DNA from: Arcticibacter sp.
GTDB taxonomy: Bacteria; Bacteroidota; Bacteroidia; 2-12-FULL-35-15
Assembly (NCBI GenBank): GCA_021155045.1
Contig: JAJNQB010000009.1
Coordinates: forward strand, 1-64,000
DNA: 64,000 nucleotides
Direction: 5' to 3'
Notes under the pieces: generated by a model
The model's input: only the letters and a program-made list of their open reading frames with translations
What the model was told of the DNA's origin: nothing
Databases searched by the model: none
Position numbers and translations under genes: made by a program
Shown: positions 51,816 to 60,118 of the stretch, one piece after another
Layout: each line of letters begins with the position of its first letter
Numbering within the stretch: position 1 is the stretch's first letter

Positions 51816-52151
51816 TTAACAACAACTTGCTTTCATTGATTCAAAATTCATTTTAAATAATTCATTGAAAATGGTTTTAGCAATTTTCCAATTTTCTTTA
51901 TTGATACAATAGCATACTCTTGGACCGTCAATTTCTCCCGTTATCAGTCCTGCATTTTTTAATTCTTTTAAATGTTGAGATACGGTAGATTGTGATAAAG
52001 GAAGCTCATCAACAATATCATTACAAATACACGACTTTTGTTTTGCCAAAAATTTTATAATTGCTACACGAGCAGGATGAGAAAGTGCTTTTGCTATTTC
52101 AGCAGTTTTTATCTCATCTGAGCCAAACTCTTTTTTTTTGTTATAAGCCAT
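51816..52151 (-). CDS. arsR: ArsR-family metalloid-responsive repressor
   Basis: 111 residues. The winged helix-turn-helix is EIAKALSHPARVAIIKFLAKQKSCICNDIVDELPLSQSTVSQHLKELKNAGLI, with a C-x-C pair (SCICN) just before the recognition helix, positioned like the As(III) site of classical ArsR, plus Cys pairs at the C-terminus (MKASCC) that could add a ligand. It should repress its own operon and release DNA on binding arsenite. A palindrome around its -7 box is the likely operator. Confidence 0.92.
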   Translation of the reverse strand: MAYNKKKEFGSDEIKTAEIAKALSHPARVAIIKFLAKQKSCICNDIVDELPLSQSTVSQHLKELKNAGLITGEIDGPRVCYCINKENWKIAKTIFNELFKMNFESMKASCC

Positions 52152-52164
52152 CTTTAAATTATAT

Positions 52165-52200
52165 ATCGCAAATATACGATTAATAAAAATTAAAAAGCAA
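52165..52200 (-). promoter_or_regulatory. ars operon promoter with embedded ArsR operator
   Basis: On the minus strand: TTG (52200-52198), 21-base spacer, TATATTTG (52176-52169). The -7 box is bracketed exactly by ATCG and CGAT, an inverted repeat with N8 (52165-52180). A repressor bound there would block the promoter; the arsR ATG follows 17 bases later. Confidence 0.6.
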
Positions 52201-52221
52201 AGTTTTTTAAAAAAATATTTT

Positions 52222-54630
52222 TTAGCTAATTATAGAGAGTTTGGCAAATTTGATAAGTAGTTGTTTTTGTCCGATTCCCTCAAAAAAGACGGTTGCCTTG
52301 TTATTAGGAAAATTCCCTTCCATGCTTATTACCTTGCCAGAGCCAAAACGTTCGTGTTCGACTGACATTCCAACTTGCAAATTGCGCAAACTTTCTGTGT
52401 CGAAATCAGAAGTGTTTTTGGATGCACTATTTATTTTGACTAATTTTTTGCCCATAACAGGTCGTTGAACAAAGGTTTGTTTTGGGCTTTTACCAAGGCT
52501 CTGCTTTCGGTTGTTGTATTCTTCTTCAGCAAATAGTTTATTGCTTTCTTCCGTTGGTAAATCTAAATATTGTTCGTCTAGTTCTTCAATAAATCTGCTT
52601 GGTTCGGTATAAATCATATTTCCCCAACGGTAACGTGAGGTCGAAAATGAAAGTGTTATAAGTTTTTCTGCACGGGTAAGTGCAACATAAAATAATCTTC
52701 TTTCTTCTTCCAAATCAGTTCGTGAAGTTAAACTCATTTGTGATGGGAAAAGATTTTCTTCTAAACCAACAATATATACATAGGGAAACTCTAATCCTTT
52801 TGCAGCATGTATCGTCATTAATAGAACTTTATTTTTGTCTTCTTCTGTTTTCGCTTCTTTATCGGCATCCGTCAATAATGCAATATCTTGCATAAATACA
52901 TCCAATGTAGGTTCTTGTGTTTCTGGCAATTCCGATGTTTCGTCAGCAAAAAGTTTTCCGTTTTCAATAATTTCAATTGGTCTTTCAGATTCATTATCCG
53001 AATTAATTTCGTCATCAACAGTTTTTAAAATTTCAATTTCTGTTTCTGAAAATTCTTTTAGTCCGTTTAATAATTCTTGAATGTTTTCATATCTGCTAAC
53101 GCCTTCTGGACTTTTATCTGCATACAAATCACGAACTATTCCAGAATGTGTTGCAATGTGTTGCCCAACATCGTAGGCGTTGTGCGTTTTTAACATTACA
53201 GAAAAACTCTTAATCATATTTGCAAATTCATCTACACGAGTTTTTGTTCCAGCATTTAATCCAATATCAAATTGGTTAATGTTTTCAATAACGGTCCAAA
53301 GGCTTACATCATGGTCGTTTGCTGCTATTATTATTTTATCCAATGTTGTATCGCCAATTCCTCTTGCTGGGTAGTTTATAATTCGTTTGAGCGCTTCTTC
53401 ATCATGGTTATTAATCGTAATTCTATAATAAGCCAATAAATCTTTTATTTCTTTTCTATGATAAAATGAAAGACCACCATAAATTCTGTATGGAATGTTT
53501 TGTCTTCTTAAAGCTTCTTCCATTGCTCTTGACTGAGCATTTGTACGATATAGAATTGCAAAATCTCTATTTCGTGCTTGATTATTCATCTTAATTTCGA
53601 AAATAGAATTTGCTACAAAATTTCCTTCAGCATTATCACTTTCTGTTTTTACAACTTTTATTTTTTCACCTTCATCATTTTGAGTAAAAACATTTTTCTT
53701 GAGTTGGTCTTTGTTTTTCGCAATAATTGCATTTGCAGCACCTACAATGTTTTTTGTTGAACGATAGTTTTCTTCTAGCTTATACACATTAAGTTCTGGA
53801 TAGTCCTTTTCAAAATTTAAAATATTTTGAATGGTGGCACCTCTAAAAGCATAGATACTTTGAGCGTCATCTCCAACAACACAAATATTTCGAAATGCAG
53901 CAGCCAATTGTTTTACAATTAAGTATTGAGAAAAGTTGGTATCCTGATACTCATCTACTAAAATGTACTTGAATTGATTTTGATATTTATAAAGCGCTTT
54001 CGGAAAATCTCGCAACAAAACATTTGTATTGAACAATAAGTCATCGAAATCCATTGCTCCTGCTTTGAAGCAGCGTGTGCTGTATTGTTGGTAAATAATT
54101 CCCATTTTAGGTTTTACTGCCATTCTATCTTCTTCTAAAAGCTGAGCATTGTTTAAATATTGTTGTGCAGAAATTAAATTATTTTTTGCGCTTGAAATTC
54201 GGGCTAAAACACTTGCTGGTTTGTATGTTTTGTCATCTAAGCCTTGTTCCTTTAAAATAGTTTTAATTAAACTTTTTGAATCATCTGTGTCATAAATCGT
54301 GAAATTTCTAGGATAACCTATTTTTTCAGCTTCATTTCTTAAAATTCGAGCAAAAACGGAGTGAAAAGTTCCCATCCATAAATTTTTAGCTTCACTTGCC
54401 CCAACAATTTTAGCTATCCGATCTTTCATTTCACGCGCAGCTTTGTTTGTAAAAGTGAGGGAAAGTATGTTAAAAGGATCAACGCCTTTTTTCATCAAAT
54501 GGGCAATGCGATAGGTTAGAACCCTTGTTTTTCCTGAGCCAGCTCCAGCTATGATCATTACCGGACCTTCAGTACATTCAACAGCTTCTCGCTGAATTTG
54601 ATTCAATTCATCTAGGTAAAATTTCGACAT
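52222..54630 (-). CDS. UvrD/PcrA-type superfamily 1 DNA helicase
   Basis: 802 residues from the ATG at 54630 (a TTG three codons upstream is less likely). Motifs: LNQIQREAVECTEGPVMIIAGAGSGKTRVLTYR (Q motif and Walker A), LTFTNKAAREMKDRI, ILVDEYQDTN (II), VVGDDAQSIYAFRGA (III), LEENYRST (IV), LMTIHAAKGLEFPYVYIVG (V) and RRLFYVALTRAE (VI). The C-terminal tail has the PcrA/UvrD-type small domain (LQVGMSVEHERFGSGKVISMEG). It unwinds DNA in repair and removes RecA or stalled polymerase. PcrA versus UvrD naming is arbitrary here. Confidence 0.95.
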   Translation of the reverse strand: MSKFYLDELNQIQREAVECTEGPVMIIAGAGSGKTRVLTYRIAHLMKKGVDPFNILSLTFTNKAAREMKDRIAKIVGASEAKNLWMGTFHSVFARILRNEAEKIGYPRNFTIYDTDDSKSLIKTILKEQGLDDKTYKPASVLARISSAKNNLISAQQYLNNAQLLEEDRMAVKPKMGIIYQQYSTRCFKAGAMDFDDLLFNTNVLLRDFPKALYKYQNQFKYILVDEYQDTNFSQYLIVKQLAAAFRNICVVGDDAQSIYAFRGATIQNILNFEKDYPELNVYKLEENYRSTKNIVGAANAIIAKNKDQLKKNVFTQNDEGEKIKVVKTESDNAEGNFVANSIFEIKMNNQARNRDFAILYRTNAQSRAMEEALRRQNIPYRIYGGLSFYHRKEIKDLLAYYRITINNHDEEALKRIINYPARGIGDTTLDKIIIAANDHDVSLWTVIENINQFDIGLNAGTKTRVDEFANMIKSFSVMLKTHNAYDVGQHIATHSGIVRDLYADKSPEGVSRYENIQELLNGLKEFSETEIEILKTVDDEINSDNESERPIEIIENGKLFADETSELPETQEPTLDVFMQDIALLTDADKEAKTEEDKNKVLLMTIHAAKGLEFPYVYIVGLEENLFPSQMSLTSRTDLEEERRLFYVALTRAEKLITLSFSTSRYRWGNMIYTEPSRFIEELDEQYLDLPTEESNKLFAEEEYNNRKQSLGKSPKQTFVQRPVMGKKLVKINSASKNTSDFDTESLRNLQVGMSVEHERFGSGKVISMEGNFPNNKATVFFEGIGQKQLLIKFAKLSIIS

Positions 54631-54724
54631 AATCTTCAATAAAAATCGTAGTAAAGCACAAATTTAATCATTCAATTTTAGGATAATGAATATGTTGAAA
54701 AGTTAAAAGCAACTTTTAGGAGCC

Positions 54725-54763
54725 AAAAAGCATCTAAAAATTCGGATAAGATGAGCTTTTTTT
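54725..54763 (+). terminator. Orphan terminator-like hairpin between divergent genes
   Basis: AAAAAGCATCT (54725-54735) pairs with AGATG-A-GCTTTTT (one bulged A), then T residues. No plus-strand gene precedes it: the helicase gene reads away. It may end a small RNA or antisense transcript. Confidence 0.5.
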
Positions 54764-54774
54764 CATTTTTTAAT

Positions 54775-54782
54775 TATCTTTA
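54775..54782 (+). promoter_or_regulatory. Possible -7 box of the T9SS cargo pair
   Basis: TATCTTTA, one base off TAnnTTTG, 43 bases before the ATG at 54826. Confidence 0.35.
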
Positions 54783-54825
54783 AACTTGTAAACTAAATAA
54801 TAGCACTCTATTAAAATAACAAATT

Positions 54826-57360
54826 ATGACAAAAAATAATTTACTACTCTCAATTACATTTGTTTTTGCTTCAGTTTTTGCTTTTGCTCAAATGAACAAC
54901 AATGATTTCTCTATCTCCAATTCAGATTGGGTAAAAGCATCTAAAAAAGCGAATATTATGCTAAAAGAGGTTGATGTTTCAAGTTTTGTAAATTATGTCA
55001 TTTTGATGGGGAAAGGTGGTAGCGATGACTATAAATATTTTATGGATTATAGTCAAATAAAGATGAAAGTTGACAAAAATGAGTTGATTGAAAAAATTCA
55101 TAAAGGTGAAATTGCTACTAATACAGATGTAAAAAAATATTTATCTTCTTTACAGCCAAAATATATTGAAATTTTTAAGGAATATAAAACTAAACGAGAA
55201 AATATAACAAAAGAAAGAAATTTGGCTAAAGCGATGGCAAGTGGAACTGCTCCAACTCCTTTTGCTTGTGGTTCTCCTTGTACCAATCCAAGTTTTGAAT
55301 CGGGATCTGGTTTTTGGGATTATTCAACAGGTACAGCTTGCTCAAGTTCTTCTGGTGATCCATGTAGTTTAGTTTCTGGATTTAGTTCTTCTCAACATGT
55401 TTTACAAACAGCAGGAGGATTTGATCCTGCTGTGGGAGGAACTATTTTGCCTGTGGTTGCTACAGGTGCTGGTAGTAGTTCGCTAATGTTGGGAGATGGC
55501 GCTGTTACTGGAGGGTATGCATCACGTGCAAGTATATCTTTTACCGTAGATGCATCAAGTACTAATTTTACTTATCGCTATGCTGTAGTTTTAGAAGATC
55601 CGATATCAGGACATACAGATCCTGAACGCCCATATTTTAAAGTTAAATTACGTGACCAAACAGGTACAATATTAGCCTGTGGTGATTATGAAGTAATGGC
55701 TAAGCCTCCAATTACGGGCTTTTTTCAGGTAGGTTCAAGTAGTGTTTATTATCGTCCTTGGACTTCAGTATTTGTGCCATTAGTTACTTATGTAGGTCAG
55801 TGTGTTACATTAGAGTTTACGAGTTCAGATTGCGCTCTAGGTGGTCATTTTGGATATGCCTATATTGATGCAGATTGTTCTCCTTCTGGTTTAGTTTCTT
55901 CTTCTCCAGCTGTTTGTGGAGGGAATTCAATTACTTTAACTGCTCCAGCTGGTGCTGCAACGTATGATTGGGAAAACACAAGTGCTGGTGGCTCTACAGG
56001 TATTGTTGGTTCTGATACGAATCAAGTAGTTGTAGTTAATCTAGGAGGAACCTACCAAGTAACAATGACTTCTGTTATGGGACCTTCTTGTAATTCTGTT
56101 ATGACAGTTACTGTTCCTTCTAACCCTAACAATCCTGTGCCAGCTTTTTCTGCTGATACTGTTTGTGCTGGCACGCCAACTACTTTCGTAGATTTATCAA
56201 CACCAACGGATAGTATTTCACATTGGGATTGGGATTTTAATAATGATGGTATTGTGGATGATACAACACAAAATCCAACATATACATATCCTACAGGAGG
56301 AACTCAACAAGTTGTTTTAAGTATTACTTGGGGACCTTGTGTTGTTAGTTTAACACAAAATATTTATGTAATTCCTACGGGAGCCGTAAATATAACTTCT
56401 GTACCTACTCAATGTACTACCAATCCAGCATTTAATTTAACAGCTAGTGCTCCAGGTGGAGTTTGGAGTGGAACAGGAATTACAAGTTCTTCCGCAGGAA
56501 CATTTAGTCCTTCCACTGCTGGTCCTGGTATTCATACCATTACCTACACAGTAGGAGGTTCTGCTTGTCCTAGTACAGATACAATACAAATAAATGTTTT
56601 GCAAGGTGGAAATGCCGGATTTTCATTACCTGCTAATATGTGCGTAGGTTCTACAACATTAATTAATTTGAATAACACGTTTACAACCGGCACACCAGGA
56701 GGAACATGGAGTGGACCAGGTGTAACTGGCAATATGTTTGATCCTACGGGATTAACTGGTAGTAATACTATCACTTATACTGTTGGAAGCGGAATTTGTC
56801 AGCAAACTTCCTCTCAAACAGTAAATATAAATTCTGTAAATGCAGCATTTACGGCAACCCCAAATTCAGGAGATGCACCATTAGTTGTTGATTTTATTAA
56901 TGGAAGTACCAATGCAAATGTTTATCAATGGACATTTGGAAATGGTTCATCTTCAGTAAATACAAATGATTCAACGGTTTATATGAATCAAGGAACATAT
57001 ACGGTAACATTGATTGCAACTAATTCATCTACTGGTTGTGCTGATACAGTATCTGTTACTATTCAAGTTTTTGAACATTCAATTTTAACCATACCAAATG
57101 TGTTTACGCCAAATGGAGACGGGAATAATGATATCTTTTCACCTATTATGGCTGATGGTTTAGTTGGTTATAGTATGCAAATTTATGATCGTTGGGGATT
57201 AAAAATGTATGAAGGAACTAATTATAATTCAGGCTGGGAGGGTAAAGCAAAAAATGGATCGCCTGCTCCAGACGGAACGTACTATTATATTGTTTCAGGT
57301 AAAGGTATTGATAGTAAAGAATATAAATTTACTGGATATGTTCAATTGATAAGAAAATAA
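54826..57360 (+). CDS. Secreted T9SS cargo, paralogue of the gene at 34419
   Basis: 844 residues. A signal peptide (ending AFAQ) is followed by the same N-terminal module as the protein at 34419: SLQPKYIEIFKEYKTKRENI, PTPFACGSPCTNPSFESG and YRYAVVLEDPISGHTDPERP. PKD domains (HWDWDFNNDGIVDDTTQNPTYTYP; YQWTFGNGSSSVNTND) and Ig-like GGxWSGxGIT repeats follow, then the type B sorting domain (IPNVFTPNGDGNNDIF ... YDRWGLKMYEG) to the C-terminus. It lacks the long 89-residue repeat block. Surface display or release through type IX secretion is expected. It is 38 bases upstream of another cargo gene with an almost identical C-terminal end. Confidence 0.9.
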   Translation: MTKNNLLLSITFVFASVFAFAQMNNNDFSISNSDWVKASKKANIMLKEVDVSSFVNYVILMGKGGSDDYKYFMDYSQIKMKVDKNELIEKIHKGEIATNTDVKKYLSSLQPKYIEIFKEYKTKRENITKERNLAKAMASGTAPTPFACGSPCTNPSFESGSGFWDYSTGTACSSSSGDPCSLVSGFSSSQHVLQTAGGFDPAVGGTILPVVATGAGSSSLMLGDGAVTGGYASRASISFTVDASSTNFTYRYAVVLEDPISGHTDPERPYFKVKLRDQTGTILACGDYEVMAKPPITGFFQVGSSSVYYRPWTSVFVPLVTYVGQCVTLEFTSSDCALGGHFGYAYIDADCSPSGLVSSSPAVCGGNSITLTAPAGAATYDWENTSAGGSTGIVGSDTNQVVVVNLGGTYQVTMTSVMGPSCNSVMTVTVPSNPNNPVPAFSADTVCAGTPTTFVDLSTPTDSISHWDWDFNNDGIVDDTTQNPTYTYPTGGTQQVVLSITWGPCVVSLTQNIYVIPTGAVNITSVPTQCTTNPAFNLTASAPGGVWSGTGITSSSAGTFSPSTAGPGIHTITYTVGGSACPSTDTIQINVLQGGNAGFSLPANMCVGSTTLINLNNTFTTGTPGGTWSGPGVTGNMFDPTGLTGSNTITYTVGSGICQQTSSQTVNINSVNAAFTATPNSGDAPLVVDFINGSTNANVYQWTFGNGSSSVNTNDSTVYMNQGTYTVTLIATNSSTGCADTVSVTIQVFEHSILTIPNVFTPNGDGNNDIFSPIMADGLVGYSMQIYDRWGLKMYEGTNYNSGWEGKAKNGSPAPDGTYYYIVSGKGIDSKEYKFTGYVQLIRK

Positions 57361-57398
57361 ATTTAGTAAAAAAGTATAAAGCATCAAAAAAAACAAAC

Positions 57399-59876
57399 AT
57401 GAAAAAATTACTATTTACCATTTGCTTGTTAGCATTGATTTTACCGCAATTTTTATTTTCGCAAGGTTCTAATTGTGCTACTGCAGATCCCTTTTGTACA
57501 GGAACAACATATACTTTTCCTAATAATACGGGTGTTCCAGATCAAGGAACGTATCAATGTTTAACAACTACGCCAAACCCTGCTTGGTATTATTTGCAAA
57601 TAGCAAACTCAGGAAATATTGATATAAATATTGTTCAAAACAATTTGAGTGGAACAGGTATCGATGTGGATTTTATTATGTGGGGACCATTTACAAGTGT
57701 TTCCAATGCTTGTGCTACCATTACTCCGTCCACAAGTGCTGTAGATTGTAGTTATTCTACTGCTGCTACCGAAGATGCAAATATACCAAGTGCTGTTACT
57801 GGTCAGTTTTATATGTTAATGCTTACAAACTTTTCTAACCAGGCAGGAACCATTAGCTTTTCACAAACAGGAGGAACAGGAAGCACAAATTGTGCAATCG
57901 TTTGTGGTCCTCCAAATGCTACAACGGGTTCGCCTCAAACTATTACATGTTCAAGCACAACAGTTTCTTTGAGTGCTAGCTCTACAACATCTGGAGTATC
58001 TTATAGTTGGTCTGGACCAGGAATAGTATCTGGTGGCTCAACGGCAACGCCTACGGTAAATGCAGCAGGAACATATACCGTTACCGTTACAGATCCTGCT
58101 AATTCGAGTTGCCCTGCAACAGCAACTCAAACTGTGTCATTAGATAATTCTCCTCCAAATATTGTAATGGGATCAACTCAAGCAATTACTTGTACAACAA
58201 CATCTTTAAATTTAAGTGCAAACTCATCTACACCAGGTGCAACATATAGTTGGTCTGGACCTGGTATTGTTTCCGGAGGAACAACAGGAACCCCAACAAT
58301 AAACGTTGATGGAACTTATACGGTTACTATTACAAATCCTACTAATGGTTGCACTTCCACAGGAACACAAACTGTAAATTTAAACAACACACCTCCGAGT
58401 CTTACTATGGGTGCTACACAAACAATAACGTGTTTAACTGCCACAACAACTCTTTTGGCTACTGCTTCTGGAGTGAATTATAATTGGTCGGGACCAGGAA
58501 TTGTTTCAGGAGGCTCATCTTCAAATCCAACTGTTAATGCTGCTGGCACTTATACTGTAACGGTCACAGATGCTACAAATGGTTGTACTTCAACAGGAAC
58601 GCAAGATGTGCTTACCACAATTTCTACGCCTGATGCTACTGCAGGAACACCGCAAACAGTAACTTGTATAACCACATCGGTTGCTTTGAGTGGGAACTCT
58701 ACCACATCGGGTGTAACCTACAGTTGGAGTGGTCCAGGTGGATTTACGTCTGCTTTACAAAACCCAAATGCTACTACCGCTGGAACATATACTGTAACTG
58801 TTACAGATGCTTCTGGCTGTACAAATACTGCAACTCAAATAGTTAATGCTAATACTACACCGCCAAATGTAGTTACAGGTTCTGCACAAACCTTAACATG
58901 CACAACAACATCATTAAATTTAAGTGCAAATTCATCTACTACAGGAGCAACCTATAGTTGGGCTGGAGTAGGAATAACATCAGGGGGAGCTACAGCTACA
59001 CCAACAATTAATGCAGCTGGAACTTATACGGTTACAGTTACAGACCCTTCAAATGGTTGTACATCAACAGCAACACAAATTGTTAATTCAAATACTACTG
59101 CACCAACAGCAAATGCAGGTGCTGATAATACTTTTCCTTGTAATGTAAGTTCAATTAATTTAAATGGCGCAGGCTCTAGCTCAGGTGCAGGTTTTACTTA
59201 TAGTTGGTCAACGTCAAATGGTGCAATTACATCAGGAGCTAATACATTAACACCAACAGTATCACAAATCGGAACATATACCATTACTGTTACAAATACC
59301 ACTAACGGATGTGTTTCTATTGATTCTGTTGTAATAATTCCAGATGTGTTAGCAGATGCATCTTTTTCTGCAACTCCAAGTAGTGGAACTCCTCCTTTGA
59401 CAGTAAATTTTACAAATAACAGTACAGGCTCAGTTAATTATATTTGGAATTTAGGAGATGGAACATCGACAATAATAACAAATCCATTTAATATATACAA
59501 TGCTACAGGAAGCTATCCTGTTACTTTATATGCTTACAATGGAAATGGTTGCGTAGATTCAATGACAATAACAATTGAAGTAACGGGTATTTCTGCTTTA
59601 GTAATTCCTAATGTATTTACACCAAACGGAGATAATAATAATGATATTTTTATGCCAACAATTGCAGATTGGATTAAAACATTTAAAGCAGAGGTGTATG
59701 ATCGTTGGGGCTTAAAAATGTATGATTGGTCAAATGAAAATACAGGCTGGAATGGACAATCAAAAAATGGTTCGCCTGCACCTGATGGAACATATTATTA
59801 TATTATATCAGCACAAGGAGCAGATAATAAAGAATATAAATTTACTGGATATGTTCAATTGATAAGAACAAAATAA
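57399..59876 (+). CDS. Secreted T9SS cargo with six SprB-like repeats
   Basis: 825 residues. A signal peptide (ending FLFSQ) precedes an N-terminal domain of about 150 residues (CATADPFCTGTTYTFPNNTG, WYYLQIANSGNIDINI, VDFIMWGPF) that I do not find in the two other cargo proteins here. Residues 173 to about 650 contain six related repeats of 78-81 residues (TCTTTSLNLSAN ... YSWSGPGIVSGG ... GTYTVTVTD), similar to SprB-type adhesin repeats. A PKD domain (YIWNLGDGTST) and the sorting domain (IPNVFTPNGDNNNDIF, YDRWGLKMYDW) complete it. Probably an adhesin cotranscribed with the upstream cargo gene. Confidence 0.9.
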   Translation: MKKLLFTICLLALILPQFLFSQGSNCATADPFCTGTTYTFPNNTGVPDQGTYQCLTTTPNPAWYYLQIANSGNIDINIVQNNLSGTGIDVDFIMWGPFTSVSNACATITPSTSAVDCSYSTAATEDANIPSAVTGQFYMLMLTNFSNQAGTISFSQTGGTGSTNCAIVCGPPNATTGSPQTITCSSTTVSLSASSTTSGVSYSWSGPGIVSGGSTATPTVNAAGTYTVTVTDPANSSCPATATQTVSLDNSPPNIVMGSTQAITCTTTSLNLSANSSTPGATYSWSGPGIVSGGTTGTPTINVDGTYTVTITNPTNGCTSTGTQTVNLNNTPPSLTMGATQTITCLTATTTLLATASGVNYNWSGPGIVSGGSSSNPTVNAAGTYTVTVTDATNGCTSTGTQDVLTTISTPDATAGTPQTVTCITTSVALSGNSTTSGVTYSWSGPGGFTSALQNPNATTAGTYTVTVTDASGCTNTATQIVNANTTPPNVVTGSAQTLTCTTTSLNLSANSSTTGATYSWAGVGITSGGATATPTINAAGTYTVTVTDPSNGCTSTATQIVNSNTTAPTANAGADNTFPCNVSSINLNGAGSSSGAGFTYSWSTSNGAITSGANTLTPTVSQIGTYTITVTNTTNGCVSIDSVVIIPDVLADASFSATPSSGTPPLTVNFTNNSTGSVNYIWNLGDGTSTIITNPFNIYNATGSYPVTLYAYNGNGCVDSMTITIEVTGISALVIPNVFTPNGDNNNDIFMPTIADWIKTFKAEVYDRWGLKMYDWSNENTGWNGQSKNGSPAPDGTYYYIISAQGADNKEYKFTGYVQLIRTK
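57915..59345 (+). repeat. Six tandem coding repeats of 234-243 bp
   Basis: Units begin near 57915, 58158, 58398, 58632, 58866 and 59106, with lengths 243, 240, 234, 234, 240 and about 240. They share TCxxTxxxLxxxSxxxGxxYSWSGPG and AGTYTVTVTDxxNGCT; the sixth is the most diverged. Confidence 0.85.
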
Positions 59877-59891
59877 AGAAATTTACCTTTT
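59859..59891 (+). promoter_or_regulatory. Possible promoter of the structured RNA
   Basis: TTG at 59859-59861, 22-base spacer, TACCTTTT at 59884-59891 (last base off consensus). The predicted start falls on the GGG at 59895, the first paired bases of the RNA. It overlaps the end of the cargo gene. Confidence 0.35.
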
Positions 59892-59894
59892 AAA

Positions 59895-60055
59895 GGGCAG
59901 TTCTAAAAATTAATATTTAAACTCCCCTTATATTATACTTCGGCTGAATAAGTTTGCGCTGGCTTAACAAGTTCAACAGCCAATGCATAATCTTAAGATT
60001 CAGTATAAGAGAGGAAAAGGCTGTGTAATCGACAAGCTTTTAGTTTCTGAACCCC
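59895..60055 (+). ncRNA. Candidate 6S RNA (6S-Flavo-like)
   Basis: No reading frame, but extensive nested pairing. The ends close as GGG-CA-GTTC with GAAC-CCC. Inside, a large open region leads to CCCCTTATA pairing with TATAAGAGAGG (two mismatches), then CTGAATAAG with CTT-AAG-ATTCAG, TGC with GCA, and a TGGCT/AGCCA hairpin. A closing stem, a central unpaired bubble and a long terminal stem are the 6S RNA architecture; about 161 bases is near the usual size. A 6S-Flavo class is known from Flavobacteria. Pairing was worked out by eye; an alternative is a ribBA leader, but no FMN-riboswitch consensus is present. Confidence 0.5.
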
Positions 60056-60090
60056 AAAAATCATAAAAAAATAATCGGTATTATTTTTAT

Positions 60091-60098
60091 TACCTTTG
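60091..60098 (+). promoter_or_regulatory. -7 box of ribBA
   Basis: TACCTTTG, exact TAnnTTTG match, 20 bases before the ribBA ATG, predicting a leader of about 15 bases, too short for a riboswitch. Confidence 0.45.
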
Positions 60099-60118
60099 TA
60101 CTCCTATAAAAAAAGGAA

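Noticed and set aside
59895..60118. FMN riboswitch controlling ribBA
   Set aside because: None of the conserved FMN-element blocks (AGGGxxG, GACCGGCGG-type) is present, and the -7 box at 60091 leaves only about 15 bases of leader.
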